Source: Methylocystis rosea (GTDB lineage Bacteria; Pseudomonadota; Alphaproteobacteria; Rhizobiales; Beijerinckiaceae). From it: a stretch of DNA of 64,000 bases. Below the pieces are notes generated by a model. That model made no database searches, was not told the origin of the DNA, and saw only the letters and a list, made by a program, of their open reading frames with translations. Numbering within the stretch: position 1 is the first letter of the stretch; each line of letters begins with the position of its first letter. The translations under genes and the position numbers were made by a program. The stretch is from contig NZ_CP034086.1 in the NCBI RefSeq assembly GCF_003855495.1, positions 310,001-374,000 on the forward strand. Direction: 5' to 3'. Below are positions 1-8,988 of the stretch, piece after piece.

Positions 1-1199
1 CCGAACAGGCCGCCCGGCCTGGGCGTAAGCGGATTGTCGGTGAGCGCCTGCGCGTCCGGACGGTCGGGCGCGGGGTGATTGACGAGCGCGCCGTAGAGTC
101 CGCGGACGAAGCCTTCGTCGAGATCCTTGACGATGAAGACGATGCGCGTGCGCCTGTCCGCGCCCGGCCAAGCGTCGAGGCGGTACGGCGGGTGAAAGAC
201 ATGCTGCACGCCATGGATCGCCACGGGGCGCGACGGATCATCGGCGAGCGCCACGATTCCCTTCACGCGCAACATGCGCGGTCCATGCGTGTGGCGCAAA
301 AGGTCGATGAAAATGTCGAAGGAGGCTGGCGTCAGCGGCGTCTCGGAGGAAAAGCAGAAGGCGCGGATATGCGCGTCATGCCGATTCACGTCCTGACGAT
401 GGCCATGCGTTTCGTGCTCATGCTCATGGTGATGCTCATGATCATGCTCATGGTCCGCGTGATCATGCGCCTGCGCCTCTTCCACCGCTTCGGCGTTGAG
501 CCATTCCTTCACGCGCGGCGTCTTGGTCTCGGGATCGTAGAGGCCGCAATTGATCAGCGCTTCGGGCGTCGCTTCGCCCTTGGCGGCGTCAAGCTGTAGC
601 GCGCCCGGGTTGAGCCGCGCGAGCCGCGCCTTCAGCGCATCCGCACGCTCGGCGCCTTGCGGCAGATCCGTCTTGGCGATGACGAGCCGATCCGCGACGG
701 CGACCTGTTTGACGGCTTCCTCATGCGCGTCGAGCGTCGCTTCGCCGTTCACCGCATCAATGAGCGTCACGACGCCGTCGAGCCGATAGCGCATCATCAG
801 ATAGGGGTGGGACATGATCGTGTGCAGGATCGGCGCCGGATCGGCGAGGCCAGTGGTTTCCAGCACGACGCGCTTAAACGGTTTGATCCGGCCGTTGTCG
901 AGCCGCTTCAGCAGATCTTCGAGCGTGTTCACCAGATCGCCGCGGATTGAGCAGCATACGCAGCCCGAACTCATCATCACCATGTCGCCGTCGATCTTCT
1001 CGATGAAGAGATGATCGAGGCCGATCTCGCCGAACTCATTGATGAGGACGAGCGTCTCGGCGAGCGCCGGTGAGGCGAGCAGGCGGTTGAGCAGCGTGGT
1101 CTTGCCGGCGCCCAGGAAGCCGGTGATGACGGTCAGCGGAATTGGCGGCGGCGCCGCGCGCGTCGCGCGACTCGCGGCGGCCATGGTCAGATCGTTCAT
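1..1199 (-). CDS. COG0523/CobW-family GTPase metallochaperone (partial, C-terminus off window)
   Basis: This is a G3E-family GTPase of the CobW/YjiA/ZNG1 group, which delivers metal ions such as zinc or cobalt to target proteins. Reading from the ATG at 1199, a Walker A motif GFLGAGKTT lies near residues 25-33, followed by NEFGEIGLDH and the family's CxCC metal motif, seen as GCVCC. About two thirds along there is a His/Asp/Glu-rich stretch (450-400 on the plus strand) that is typical of metal-binding members, then a CobW C-terminal domain. The frame stays open to base 1, so the 3' end lies outside the window. The metal specificity cannot be read from the sequence. The family call is secure. 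Confidence 0.88.
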   Translation of the reverse strand, partial: MNDLTMAAASRATRAAPPPIPLTVITGFLGAGKTTLLNRLLASPALAETLVLINEFGEIGLDHLFIEKIDGDMVMMSSGCVCCSIRGDLVNTLEDLLKRLDNGRIKPFKRVVLETTGLADPAPILHTIMSHPYLMMRYRLDGVVTLIDAVNGEATLDAHEEAVKQVAVADRLVIAKTDLPQGAERADALKARLARLNPGALQLDAAKGEATPEALINCGLYDPETKTPRVKEWLNAEAVEEAQAHDHADHEHDHEHHHEHEHETHGHRQDVNRHDAHIRAFCFSSETPLTPASFDIFIDLLRHTHGPRMLRVKGIVALADDPSRPVAIHGVQHVFHPPYRLDAWPGADRRTRIVFIVKDLDEGFVRGLYGALVNHPAPDRPDAQALTDNPLTPRPGGLF

Positions 1200-1302
1200 T
1201 CAGCGGAACTCGCGCCGGAGCAGAAGGAATTTCCTGCTCGCGGAAGGCGCGCATCTTCGCCGAAAACGCCGCGCGTTTCCAGAACGAACGATCTTTGGGT
1301 TC

Positions 1303-2718
1303 TCAGCTCTTGCCCGGTTCGGCGGCGGAGTGCGCCTTCGAGGTGGCCGGCTTTTGCGCCGCGGCCGCTTTCGGCTTCGTCGCGCTCCTCGCCGCCTTGG
1401 GCTTCGCGGCTGGTTCGTCGGCGACGATGTCGTCAACCTTTGCAGCGTCCGCCTTCGCCGCCTTGGCGGCGCGCGCCGCTTTCACGGCCTTGGCGTGTTT
1501 GGCGCGTCGCAGCGACACCGCGTCGGGCGCCGGCTTGCTGATCGGCGAGGCGCTGGCGTCGCCGGCGTCAGGCTGCGCCGCATAGGCGGCAAGATCGGGC
1601 TGCTCGCCGACCGGCGCTCCGGGCGCGCGCGCCCGCGCCACTGGTCCGGCATAGCCCGGCGCGCGTCCCACATAGACCGACACGGGCTCAAAACGCGGGC
1701 GCGGCAGATGCGCGATCTCCTTGGCGTTCATCTGCTGCTGCGGAGCGCCCCCGAGGGTGTCGAGCAGCGGAACGCCTGAGCCGACCGGGACCGAGGCGTC
1801 CTCGATCTCCGCCATGAATTCAGCCGCCGCGGGGCCGCGGTGATGGCACACCGACTCGCGCAAGTCGGGCGCCGCCGTTGGGCCGGAGCTGGGGAGGGAC
1901 GCCAAAGAGGCGACGGCCGCGCCGCTCTGGAACCCGCGATCGAGCAGCGCCGCCGTCTTCGCCGTGCGCAGAATCGGATTGGGCGCGCCGAGAACGACGG
2001 CGATCAATCGCCGGCCGCCGCGCGTGGCGGAGGCCACAAGATTAAACCCGGCCGAACACGTGAAACCCGTCTTCATGCCGTCGGCGCCGGCGTAGCGGCC
2101 GAGAAGATGGTTATGCGTGGGGATGATCTGCTTGCCGAGCTGCATCGCGCCGATGTTGAACAGATTGGCGTGCTCGGGAAACTGCAGGTAAAGCGCGCGG
2201 CCGAGAATGGCGAGGTCGCGGGCCGACGTGACCTGCCGCGAATCGGGCAAGCCGTTGGGATTGACCCATATCGACTGCGTCATGCCGAGGGCGGCGGAGT
2301 GGCGGTTCATCTCATCGGCGAAGGCCTCGACCGAGCCGGACACGCCTTCGGCGATGGCGACGGCGATGTCATTGGCGGATTTCACCATCAGCATGACGAG
2401 CGCATTGTGCAGGGTGACTTCCGAGCCGGGTCTGAAGCCCATCTTGGAAGGCGCCATGCTGCATGCGCGCGGCGACATCATCACCGGCGTCTCGAGCGAG
2501 ATGCGTCCCTGGCGCACCGCTTCGAGCGCGACATAGGCCGTCATCAGCTTCGTCACGGAGGCGGGATACCAGGAGGCGGTCGCCTGCTCATGCGAGAGCA
2601 CGGCCCCCGACGCGACGTCGACGACGATCGACGGGGTCGCGCGGCTGGGCGCCGCGGCGCCAAACAGGATCAGCAATGCGCTGGCCGCCGCAATCAATGT
2701 GGACTTCGAGAAGTTCAT
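1303..2718 (-). CDS. D-alanyl-D-alanine carboxypeptidase (PBP5/6-like)
   Basis: This is a serine-type penicillin-binding protein of the S11 family that trims the terminal D-Ala from peptidoglycan pentapeptides in the periplasm. Residues 1-27 form a signal peptide ending PSRA. The three active-site motifs are present and correctly ordered: SVTK (54-57), SAN (114-116) and KTG (216-218). The protein is 471 residues. After the catalytic domain (to about 260) comes a long tail that becomes Ala/Lys-rich over the last 70 residues and may bind wall polymers or nucleic acid nonspecifically. It is convergent with nothing and lies upstream of the CobW-family gene on the same strand with a gap of about 100 bases, so co-transcription is possible. 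Confidence 0.92.
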   Translation of the reverse strand: MNFSKSTLIAAASALLILFGAAAPSRATPSIVVDVASGAVLSHEQATASWYPASVTKLMTAYVALEAVRQGRISLETPVMMSPRACSMAPSKMGFRPGSEVTLHNALVMLMVKSANDIAVAIAEGVSGSVEAFADEMNRHSAALGMTQSIWVNPNGLPDSRQVTSARDLAILGRALYLQFPEHANLFNIGAMQLGKQIIPTHNHLLGRYAGADGMKTGFTCSAGFNLVASATRGGRRLIAVVLGAPNPILRTAKTAALLDRGFQSGAAVASLASLPSSGPTAAPDLRESVCHHRGPAAAEFMAEIEDASVPVGSGVPLLDTLGGAPQQQMNAKEIAHLPRPRFEPVSVYVGRAPGYAGPVARARAPGAPVGEQPDLAAYAAQPDAGDASASPISKPAPDAVSLRRAKHAKAVKAARAAKAAKADAAKVDDIVADEPAAKPKAARSATKPKAAAAQKPATSKAHSAAEPGKS

Positions 2719-2874
2719 CGCCTAGCCCCGTTACCCGGCGCTGAACGCGCGGGATCGCATGAAACGCCATCTATATAATAGCGCCTGAGGCGCATAGCCG
2801 GAATAGGCGTGGAATTGGGCGATTCGGGGGCGGTTGTTGATAACCTGTTAACCATGAGTAAGGGCGCGCCGCCG

Positions 2875-3435
2875 TCACGGCTGAAGCGGGTGATTTCGAC
2901 GCGCGAGTTCTGGCCCGACAAGATGATATCTCATCAGGAATTTCAGCGCACGGGTCCAAGACTGGTCGGTTTCCCCGCGCAGATCCGTCTGCGAGATATG
3001 CGCCAGTTCTCCCGTGCGCACGTCGCGAATGCGCAGTTCGAGATATTGCTCCATCACGCTGACTTTTCGAAAGAAGCAGACGAAGGACAGGTCTGCGCCG
3101 AGCGTGCGCGCGATGTCGGCGTCGCAGCCGTTGCACTTTCGCAGCCAATGGTCCTTGACCCTCTGATCCGTCGCCGCGCTTCCGTCGACGATTTCGAACA
3201 GTCCGGATTGAGCCAGGAGTTCGCGCGCCAGCGCGGTCATTCGTTGGAGGCGCGCGGTTTCTTCCGGGCTTTCCCCGGCGATCGGCCCCCCGGCGGTGAA
3301 GTCGTCGAGCTCGATGTCGAAGACCGCGAGTTTCATCGGCGGCGAGGATTGCGCGCCTGCGCCGGTCACGACGGCTCCGGTCGCGATTGTGACGAGCGCC
3401 GATAACAAAAGGTGAGTGAGCGTCTTCTTAACCAT
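2875..3435 (-). CDS. DUF2380 exported protein
   Basis: This is a small exported protein of about 186 residues. I place the start at the ATG at 3435, because it begins a clear signal peptide (basic residues, then LLLSALVTIATGAVVTGAGA). The mature part begins near MKLAVFDIELDDFT, a motif I associate with DUF2380 proteins, which are common in methylotrophic and rhizobial genomes next to sensor kinase or response regulator genes. The fold resembles small-molecule or lipoprotein-type periplasmic proteins, and no function is known. Here it follows a NarL-type two-component pair on the same strand, separated by a dispersed repeat, so it may be a target or accessory of that system. That link is inference from position. 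Confidence 0.7.
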   Translation of the reverse strand: MVKKTLTHLLLSALVTIATGAVVTGAGAQSSPPMKLAVFDIELDDFTAGGPIAGESPEETARLQRMTALARELLAQSGLFEIVDGSAATDQRVKDHWLRKCNGCDADIARTLGADLSFVCFFRKVSVMEQYLELRIRDVRTGELAHISQTDLRGETDQSWTRALKFLMRYHLVGPELARRNHPLQP

Positions 3436-3528
3436 CGCCAGGCTCCGCTGTTGCAGTTGAAGGCGTAGCTGCGCGAAGCGGTGGAAGCTTCGGCCTTTCG
3501 CCTGCGGCGGTCTGGGCAAATTTCCTTT

Positions 3529-3640
3529 GGAGCAGGTTCCGAAAAAGTTGACAGACTTTTTCGATGAGAACCTGCTCCAACATTTTGATTTTGAGCGATT
3601 CCTTGTCGATCACATGATTCCATGTGGTCGGGAAGCGCTC
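3529..3640. repeat. Dispersed palindromic repeat of the rhizobial intergenic type
   Basis: The element has three nested inverted repeats. The outer arms GGAGCAGGTTC (3529-3539) and GAACCTGCTCC (3568-3578) enclose GAAAAAGT (3541-3548) and ACTTTTTC (3555-3562). A second hairpin CACATG-ATTC-CATGTG lies at 3611-3626. The sequence style matches the short mosaic palindromes scattered through Hyphomicrobiales genomes. It overlaps the last codons of the adjacent response regulator. A second copy was not seen in this window. Confidence 0.75.
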
Positions 3641-4293
3641 GGAGCCGATGAGGTCGCCGACGCGTCGCCGACAAGTCCTGCGCCGATGGCGAGCCAGACG
3701 AGATGGGCGTCGGTGCGCGCGCCGATCTTGGATTTGATCTGATAATGGTAGTTCTGAACGGTTTTCGGACTGAGATTTAAGATGCCGGCGATGTCCTCGG
3801 TCGTTCGGCCAGACGCCACGAGCCGCAAGATCTCCGTCTCTCTGGGGCCAAGCTCATCGACGAGCGCGCGGCCCTCGCCCAATCGCTCCGCGGCGATCTC
3901 GCGCGCGACGTCGTCGCTGAGCGCCCGGCCGCCTTTGGCGACGATCGTCACGGCGCGGAGCAGCTCGGCGGCGTCGCTGCTTTTGGTGACATAGCCGGAC
4001 GCGCCGGCTTCGAAGGCTTTCAGCGCAAAGGCCGCGCCGCTGTGCATGGTGAAGATCAGAATGCGCGCGCCCTTGTCCCACTGCCTGATGTGGCGGACCG
4101 CTTCGACGCCGCTCGCGCCGGGGAGAGAAAGGTCCATGATGACGATGTCGGGCGAAACCTTCCGATAGGCCTGATAGGCCTCCGCGGCGTTGGCGGCTTC
4201 GGCGACGATTCTGTAATCCGGCTGGCGCTCCAGGAGCCGCCGATATCCCTCCCGAACGATCGGGTGGTCGTCAACGAGAAGAATTGCGGTCAT
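3610..4293 (-). CDS. NarL/FixJ-family response regulator
   Basis: This is a DNA-binding response regulator. Its receiver domain (1-120) has the acidic pair D8-D9, the phosphoacceptor D54 in IVIMDLSLPG and the conserved K104. A LuxR-type helix-turn-helix follows at about 147-205 (LGPRETEILRLVASGRTTEDIA, then LSPKTVQNY). It partners the histidine kinase directly upstream, with which it overlaps by 4 bases. The last residues, roughly SRPHGIM, and the TGA stop are encoded inside the palindromic repeat at 3529-3640, so the native C-terminus has been replaced or extended by repeat sequence. NarL-type regulators control methanol oxidation in some methylotrophs, but nothing here fixes the target. Confidence 0.92.
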   Translation of the reverse strand: MTAILLVDDHPIVREGYRRLLERQPDYRIVAEAANAAEAYQAYRKVSPDIVIMDLSLPGASGVEAVRHIRQWDKGARILIFTMHSGAAFALKAFEAGASGYVTKSSDAAELLRAVTIVAKGGRALSDDVAREIAAERLGEGRALVDELGPRETEILRLVASGRTTEDIAGILNLSPKTVQNYHYQIKSKIGARTDAHLVWLAIGAGLVGDASATSSAPSASRPHGIM

Positions 4294-5690
4294 GCGGGCG
4301 CCAGACCTTTCATCGGCGCGCTGTCGAAGGCGACAAGCGGAATGCGCGCGACGACGCGTACGCCTTTTGTGGCGTCGCTGATCGACAGACTTCCGCCAAA
4401 AGCCGCGATGCGCTCGCGAATTCCGAGAATGCCGTGGCCGGAGGCTGCGGCGAGGCGGGAGGCGTCGCCGCCGCCGTCATCTTCGACTGTCAGCGCGACG
4501 AGCCCGTCGTCTGGCGCCACGCGCTCGACGCGCAGATAGACATTTTTCGAGTCGCCGTGCCGCATGGCGTTGGTCAGGCACTCTTGCGCGATCCGATAGA
4601 GGCTCGTTGAAATCGTCTGAGGAAGGTTGGCGAGGTCGCCCGTGAGCCGCAGGTGGATGAGCGCCTTTCGTTCCGCTTTGGCGTTCCAACTCGCCGCGAG
4701 CTGAACGAGACAGGCTTCGAGCCCAAGTTCGTCGAGGTCTTGCGAGCGCAGCCTGGCAAGCGCGTCGCGCAGGGTGGTCATCATGCGCTTGGCGACGCGC
4801 GCGATCGAACGCGCGTCCTCGGCGACGCCGGGATCAATCCGGGCCGCCGCCGTCTCGATCGAGCCGGCGAAGGCGAGGGTCGCCGTCAGGCACTGGCCGA
4901 ATTCGTCGTGGAGGTCGCGGGCGAGGGCGCGGCGCTCCTCCTCCTGGACTTCGAACAGCCGCTTCGTGAGCGCGGCGCGTTCCGCCGTCGTCCGCGCCAG
5001 CCGCTCGGCAAGGTCGTTGACCGCGCGCGCGATCAGGCCGAACTCCCCCTTCGTCAGCGCCTTAAGCCGGCTGGCGTAGTTGCCTTGCTCCAGCTGGCGC
5101 AGCCCGCGGACGATGGCTCGGGTCGGCGCCAGAGCATGGACGATGGCGGCTGCCGCCAGAAGGCAAATGCAGATCGCCATCGAGGCCGCAACGCCGACGA
5201 TGATCGATATCTGCCGCCAGGCTTGTCGGATGGCCGCGTCGGCGTCCGCCCTGACGAGGATTGCGCCGGTCTCCGGTTGCCGTACGGTCAAGGGCCGAAC
5301 GATCGGCGCATGGGCGCCGAATATGCGCTCATAGGCCGCCGCAAACCATGTCGGCGCGGCGGAGCCGACGCCCTCGAGCTGACTGCAAAGGGTCCGCGGC
5401 GCTTCGTCGCCCGGCGCATAGCTGATGCAGACGCCCGGCGAAACGAGCTTCAAGGTCGAAAGCGACTCCCAGTCGGGGACGGGCAGAATCTTGTCGCGCC
5501 GCATGCTGCCCCGCCAGAGGATGGCCTGCCAGTAGAGATTTTCGAGGTGGTGCGCCACGCGCTCGGCGGACGTCGCCGCTTCCGTTTCGATTGCGCGGTG
5601 CGCGTCGACCATCACCCAGCCCGCGGTCAGCGTAAGGCAGATGAGGGTGATGCCGACAAGCTGCAAGACGAGCCCAACGATCAACCGCAT
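4290..5690 (-). CDS. NarX/DegS-type sensor histidine kinase
   Basis: This is a membrane sensor kinase of 466 residues. TM helix 1 (about 4-28) and TM helix 2 (about 160-187) flank a periplasmic domain of about 130 residues. A HAMP region covers about 188-240. The HisKA_3 dimerisation box ALARDLHDEFGQ carries the phosphoacceptor H261. A HATPase_c domain follows, with the N-box near CLTNAMRHGDS and a G-box GHGILGIRERI. It sits directly upstream of the response regulator with overlapping stop and start codons, which is a classic cognate pair. The gene diverges from the LysR gene at 5930. The signal sensed is unknown. Confidence 0.92.
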   Translation of the reverse strand: MRLIVGLVLQLVGITLICLTLTAGWVMVDAHRAIETEAATSAERVAHHLENLYWQAILWRGSMRRDKILPVPDWESLSTLKLVSPGVCISYAPGDEAPRTLCSQLEGVGSAAPTWFAAAYERIFGAHAPIVRPLTVRQPETGAILVRADADAAIRQAWRQISIIVGVAASMAICICLLAAAAIVHALAPTRAIVRGLRQLEQGNYASRLKALTKGEFGLIARAVNDLAERLARTTAERAALTKRLFEVQEEERRALARDLHDEFGQCLTATLAFAGSIETAAARIDPGVAEDARSIARVAKRMMTTLRDALARLRSQDLDELGLEACLVQLAASWNAKAERKALIHLRLTGDLANLPQTISTSLYRIAQECLTNAMRHGDSKNVYLRVERVAPDDGLVALTVEDDGGGDASRLAAASGHGILGIRERIAAFGGSLSISDATKGVRVVARIPLVAFDSAPMKGLAPA

Positions 5691-5929
5691 GGCGCATTCC
5701 TCGACGAAAAACCCATTGCTCAGTAGAGCAGGAATCGAAACGAGGTCCAGCGCGCATCATGCGCTTAGGCTCTGATCGGGCAAATTGCCTGGGCGCGAGG
5801 GATTTGGATTCGTTTCAAAATTTCGGCGCGGCCTGGGCGGATATGCTAATGTGACGCCGTGCGGGCTGACGGAAAGCGCCAGTGACGGCCTGGACGCTGC
5901 GTCTTGGCGACCCGTTTGTGGACTCGGTC

Positions 5930-6829
5930 GTGATCGACAAGCTTGAATTCCTCATCGCCGTCGCCAAAGAGAAGAGCTTTTCGCGCGCGGCGGAGATTTG
6001 CGGCGTTACGCAGCCCACGCTCTCGGCCGGCGTCAAGCAGCTCGAAGATTCGCTCGGCGTGTTGCTCGTCAATCGTTCCTCGCGCTTCCACGGGCTGACC
6101 GCCGAGGGCGAGCGGGTGCTCGAATGGGCGAAGCGCATCGTCGGCGATGCGCGAGCGATGCGCCAGGAAGTTCGCACGCTCAAGGAAGGCCTCACCGGCC
6201 AGCTGAAGATCGCCGTCATCCCGACCGCGCTTGGCATCGTCTCGGCGCTGACGACGCCCTATCGCGAGAAGCATCCGGCGGTGCGCTTTTCCGTGATCTC
6301 GGCGTCGTCGAGCGAGGTGCTCACCATGCTCGACAATCTTGAGATCGACGCCGGCATTACTTATCTCGACAATGAGCCGCTTGGCCGCGTGCGCACCGTG
6401 CCGCTCTGCTCCGAACGCTACCGGCTGCTGACCTTCGCCGACAACCCGCTTGGGAACCGCGACCGGGTGACATGGGCTGACGTCGGGCGCATCGATCTCT
6501 GTCTGCTCACGCCAGACATGCAGAACCGTCGCATCGTCGAGCAGCTCATTCGCAAGGGCGGGTCCGAGCCCGTGCCGATCCTCGAGTCGAACGATGTCAT
6601 CTTGCTGTTCGACCATGTGCGATCCGGCCGCTGGGCGACGGTGCTGCCGGAGAAGCTCGCGAAGACCCTAAACGTGGCGGCGCCGCTGCGCTCGATTCCC
6701 ATCGTTGAGCCGGAGGCTGTGCATGAAATCGGCCTTGTGGCGCCGCAGCGCGAACCGGTGATCCCGCTGGTCGCCGCCTTGGTCTCGGAGGCCAAAAAGC
6801 TGGCGGAAAGCCACACGCTGGACGGTTGA
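5930..6829 (+). CDS. LysR-family regulator of formate dehydrogenase (FdsR-like)
   Basis: This is a LysR-type regulator of about 299 residues. The frame has GTG starts at 5882, 5918 and 5930. I choose 5930 because the protein then begins (M)IDKLEFLIAVAKEKSF, the usual LysR N-terminus, with the helix-turn-helix at about 17-36 (FSRAAEICGVTQPTLSAGVK). The C-terminal two thirds form the inducer-binding domain. It lies just upstream of and parallel to fdsGBACD, the position of FdsR in Cupriavidus and relatives, where such proteins tune formate dehydrogenase expression. An ATAG-N7-CTAT inverted repeat overlaps its stop codon and may be its operator. The family is certain; the target is strongly suggested by context. 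Confidence 0.88.
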   Translation: MIDKLEFLIAVAKEKSFSRAAEICGVTQPTLSAGVKQLEDSLGVLLVNRSSRFHGLTAEGERVLEWAKRIVGDARAMRQEVRTLKEGLTGQLKIAVIPTALGIVSALTTPYREKHPAVRFSVISASSSEVLTMLDNLEIDAGITYLDNEPLGRVRTVPLCSERYRLLTFADNPLGNRDRVTWADVGRIDLCLLTPDMQNRRIVEQLIRKGGSEPVPILESNDVILLFDHVRSGRWATVLPEKLAKTLNVAAPLRSIPIVEPEAVHEIGLVAPQREPVIPLVAALVSEAKKLAESHTLDG

Positions 6830-6843
6830 TAGGATCGCCCTAT
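6829..6843 (+). promoter_or_regulatory. Candidate LysR box upstream of fdsG
   Basis: ATAG (6829-6832) and CTAT (6840-6843) form an inverted repeat separated by seven bases. This fits the T-N11-A pattern of LysR-type operators. It starts at the last base of the LysR stop codon and ends about 110 bases before fdsG, where an activator site would be expected. No promoter elements clear enough to report were seen in the same gap. Confidence 0.45.
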
Positions 6844-6954
6844 CGCACAACGGATGGTCGCTATTGATCGCGCCTTGGATTTCCGGCACTGTTCTCGGAA
6901 TTAGTCTAAATAGGACGACCGCATATGCGCAACGTCCAGGCTGAAAGGGAAGAA

Positions 6955-7428
6955 ATGTCTGGCGCTGCTCAGTATAGCGACGAGCGCGCGCGGGAGATCA
7001 TCGCCGCCCATATGGGTCTCGAGGGACCCGCGATGCCCATTCTGCACGCGCTTCAAAAAGAATTCGGCTATGTGCCCGACGCCGCCGTCAAGGAAATGGC
7101 CGAGGCGCTCAATATCTCGCGCGCCGAAATGCATGGCGTCGTCACCTTTTATCACGACTTTCACCGCGCCCCGCACGGCCGCCATACGCTGAAGATCTGC
7201 CGGGCCGAATCCTGCCAGTCGATGGGGGCGGAGCGACAGGCGCGGGCGTTTCTCGACAAGTTGAAGCTTGACTGGGGTGGAACGACGCCGGACGGCGCCC
7301 TCTCGGTCGAGGCGGTGTATTGTTTGGGACTGTGCGCCCACAGCCCTTCAGCGCTTTACGACGGCGAGCCGATCGGCCGCGTCGACGCTGAAATGCTTGA
7401 CGAAATCGCCGCGGAGGCGCGCGACTGA
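6955..7428 (+). CDS. fdsG: NAD-dependent formate dehydrogenase gamma subunit FdsG
   Basis: FdsG is the NuoE-like small subunit of the soluble molybdenum formate dehydrogenase and carries one [2Fe-2S] cluster on the electron path from formate to NAD. The thioredoxin-like half has the expected four cysteines, two in CRAESC and two in CLGLC. I prefer the ATG at 6955, which follows an AAGGGA ribosome site by about five bases and gives MSGAAQYSDERAREI. An ATG at 6925 would add ten residues and cannot be excluded. The stop overlaps the fdsB start as TGATG, so translation is coupled. The preceding gene is the LysR regulator. Confidence 0.94.
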   Translation: MSGAAQYSDERAREIIAAHMGLEGPAMPILHALQKEFGYVPDAAVKEMAEALNISRAEMHGVVTFYHDFHRAPHGRHTLKICRAESCQSMGAERQARAFLDKLKLDWGGTTPDGALSVEAVYCLGLCAHSPSALYDGEPIGRVDAEMLDEIAAEARD

Positions 7429-8978
7429 TGGTGAAGCTTTACATCCCGCTGGACATGGCCGCCGTCGCGATGGGCGCCGACAGACTGGCCGCCGCCGTCG
7501 CACAAGAGGCCGCAGCCCGCGGCGAAACAATCGAGATCGTGAGAAACGGCTCGCGTGGAATGCTCTGGCTCGAGCCCCTGATCGAGGTGGAGACTCCCGC
7601 GGGCCGTGTCGGTTACGGGCCGGCCAAGGTCAAGGACGTCGCGTCGCTGTTTGACGCCGGGTTCCTGACCGGCGGCGCGCATCTGCTGAACATCGGGATC
7701 GTCGACGAACATCCCTGGATGAAGAAGCAGAACCGCGTCACCTTCGTGCGTTGCGGCGTCATCGATCCGCTGTCGGTCGCCGAATATGAGGCGCATGACG
7801 GCTTCAAGGGCCTCAAGCGCGCCTTCGAGATCGGGCCCGTGGCCGTCGTCGAAGAGGTCACGAAGTCGGGCCTGCGCGGCCGCGGCGGCGCGGGCTTTCC
7901 GACGGGCATCAAATGGAAGACGGTGGCGGACTGTCCGCCGGGCCAAAAATATGTGGTCGTCAACGCCGACGAGGGCGATTCCGGCACTTTCGCCGACCGC
8001 ATGATCATGGAGGGCGATCCGCTCTCGCTGATCGAAGGCATGCTCATTTGCGGATACGCCGTCGGCGCCTCCAAGGGCTATATCTATCTGCGTTCCGAAT
8101 ATCCGATCGTCGCCAAGGTCTTTCAGGCGGCGATTGAGACGGCGCTTGAGGCGGGCTGGCTCGGCAAGAACATCAAGGGCTCGGGTTTCGACTTCGACGT
8201 CGAGCTGCGCATCGGCGCCGGCGCTTATGTTTGCGGCGAGGAGACCTCGCTGCTCGAATCTCTCGAGGGCAAGCGCGGCATCGTGCGCGCCAAGCCGCCG
8301 CTCCCGGCCCATGTCGGGCTTTTCGGCAAGCCGACGGTCATCAACAATGTGCTGTCCATGGCCACGATCCCGATGATCATGGAGAAGGGCGCGAAGCATT
8401 ACGCCGATCTCGGCGTCGGCCGCTCGCGCGGCACGATGCCGCTGCAGATCGCCGGCAACGTCAAATATGGCGGCCTCTTTGAGACGGACTTCGGGATTCC
8501 GCTCGGCGTAGTCGTCAACGAGATTGGCGGCGGCACCCGCTCTGGTCGTCCCGTCCGGGCGGTTCAGGTCGGCGGTCCGCTCGGCGCCTATGTGCCCGTG
8601 TCGCTTTTCGACCTTCCGATCGACTATGAAGCCTTTGCCGCCAAGGACAGTCTCATCGGCCATGGCGGACTTGTGGTTTTCGACGACACCGTCGACATGG
8701 CCTGGATGGCGCGCTTCGGCATGGAGTTCTGCGCCATCGAAAGCTGCGGCAAATGCACGCCGTGCCGGCTCGGATCGACGCGCGGCGTCGAGACCATCGA
8801 CAAGATACGCAGCGGCATGGACGTCGATGCGAATATCGAGCTCCTCAAGGATCTCTGCCACACGATGAAGTTTGGCTCGCTCTGTGCATTGGGCGGCTTT
8901 GCGCCGTATCCGGTCGAGAGCGCGCTTCGACATTTTCCCGAGGACTTCCGCAAGCCGGCCCTTGAAGCCGCCGAGTGA
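7428..8978 (+). CDS. fdsB: NAD-dependent formate dehydrogenase beta subunit FdsB
   Basis: FdsB is the NuoF-like diaphorase subunit of 516 residues that holds FMN, binds NAD and carries a [4Fe-4S] cluster. The N-terminal 90 or so residues form a thioredoxin-like extension. The flavin/NAD loop RGRGGAGFPTG lies near residue 150, a second glycine-rich motif GAGAYVCGEET near 264, and the cluster motif SCGKCTPCR near 439-447, followed by the fourth cysteine in SLCALGG. It shares one base with fdsG and ends 10 bases before fdsA. Together with FdsA and FdsG it makes a cytosolic complex that converts formate to CO2 with reduction of NAD, the main NADH source in C1-oxidising bacteria. Confidence 0.96.
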   Translation: MVKLYIPLDMAAVAMGADRLAAAVAQEAAARGETIEIVRNGSRGMLWLEPLIEVETPAGRVGYGPAKVKDVASLFDAGFLTGGAHLLNIGIVDEHPWMKKQNRVTFVRCGVIDPLSVAEYEAHDGFKGLKRAFEIGPVAVVEEVTKSGLRGRGGAGFPTGIKWKTVADCPPGQKYVVVNADEGDSGTFADRMIMEGDPLSLIEGMLICGYAVGASKGYIYLRSEYPIVAKVFQAAIETALEAGWLGKNIKGSGFDFDVELRIGAGAYVCGEETSLLESLEGKRGIVRAKPPLPAHVGLFGKPTVINNVLSMATIPMIMEKGAKHYADLGVGRSRGTMPLQIAGNVKYGGLFETDFGIPLGVVVNEIGGGTRSGRPVRAVQVGGPLGAYVPVSLFDLPIDYEAFAAKDSLIGHGGLVVFDDTVDMAWMARFGMEFCAIESCGKCTPCRLGSTRGVETIDKIRSGMDVDANIELLKDLCHTMKFGSLCALGGFAPYPVESALRHFPEDFRKPALEAAE

Positions 8979-8988
8979 GGTAGCCGCC

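Noticed and set aside
4653..5726. Plus-strand open frame opposite the histidine kinase
   Set aside because: It is an antisense shadow with low-complexity Arg-rich product.
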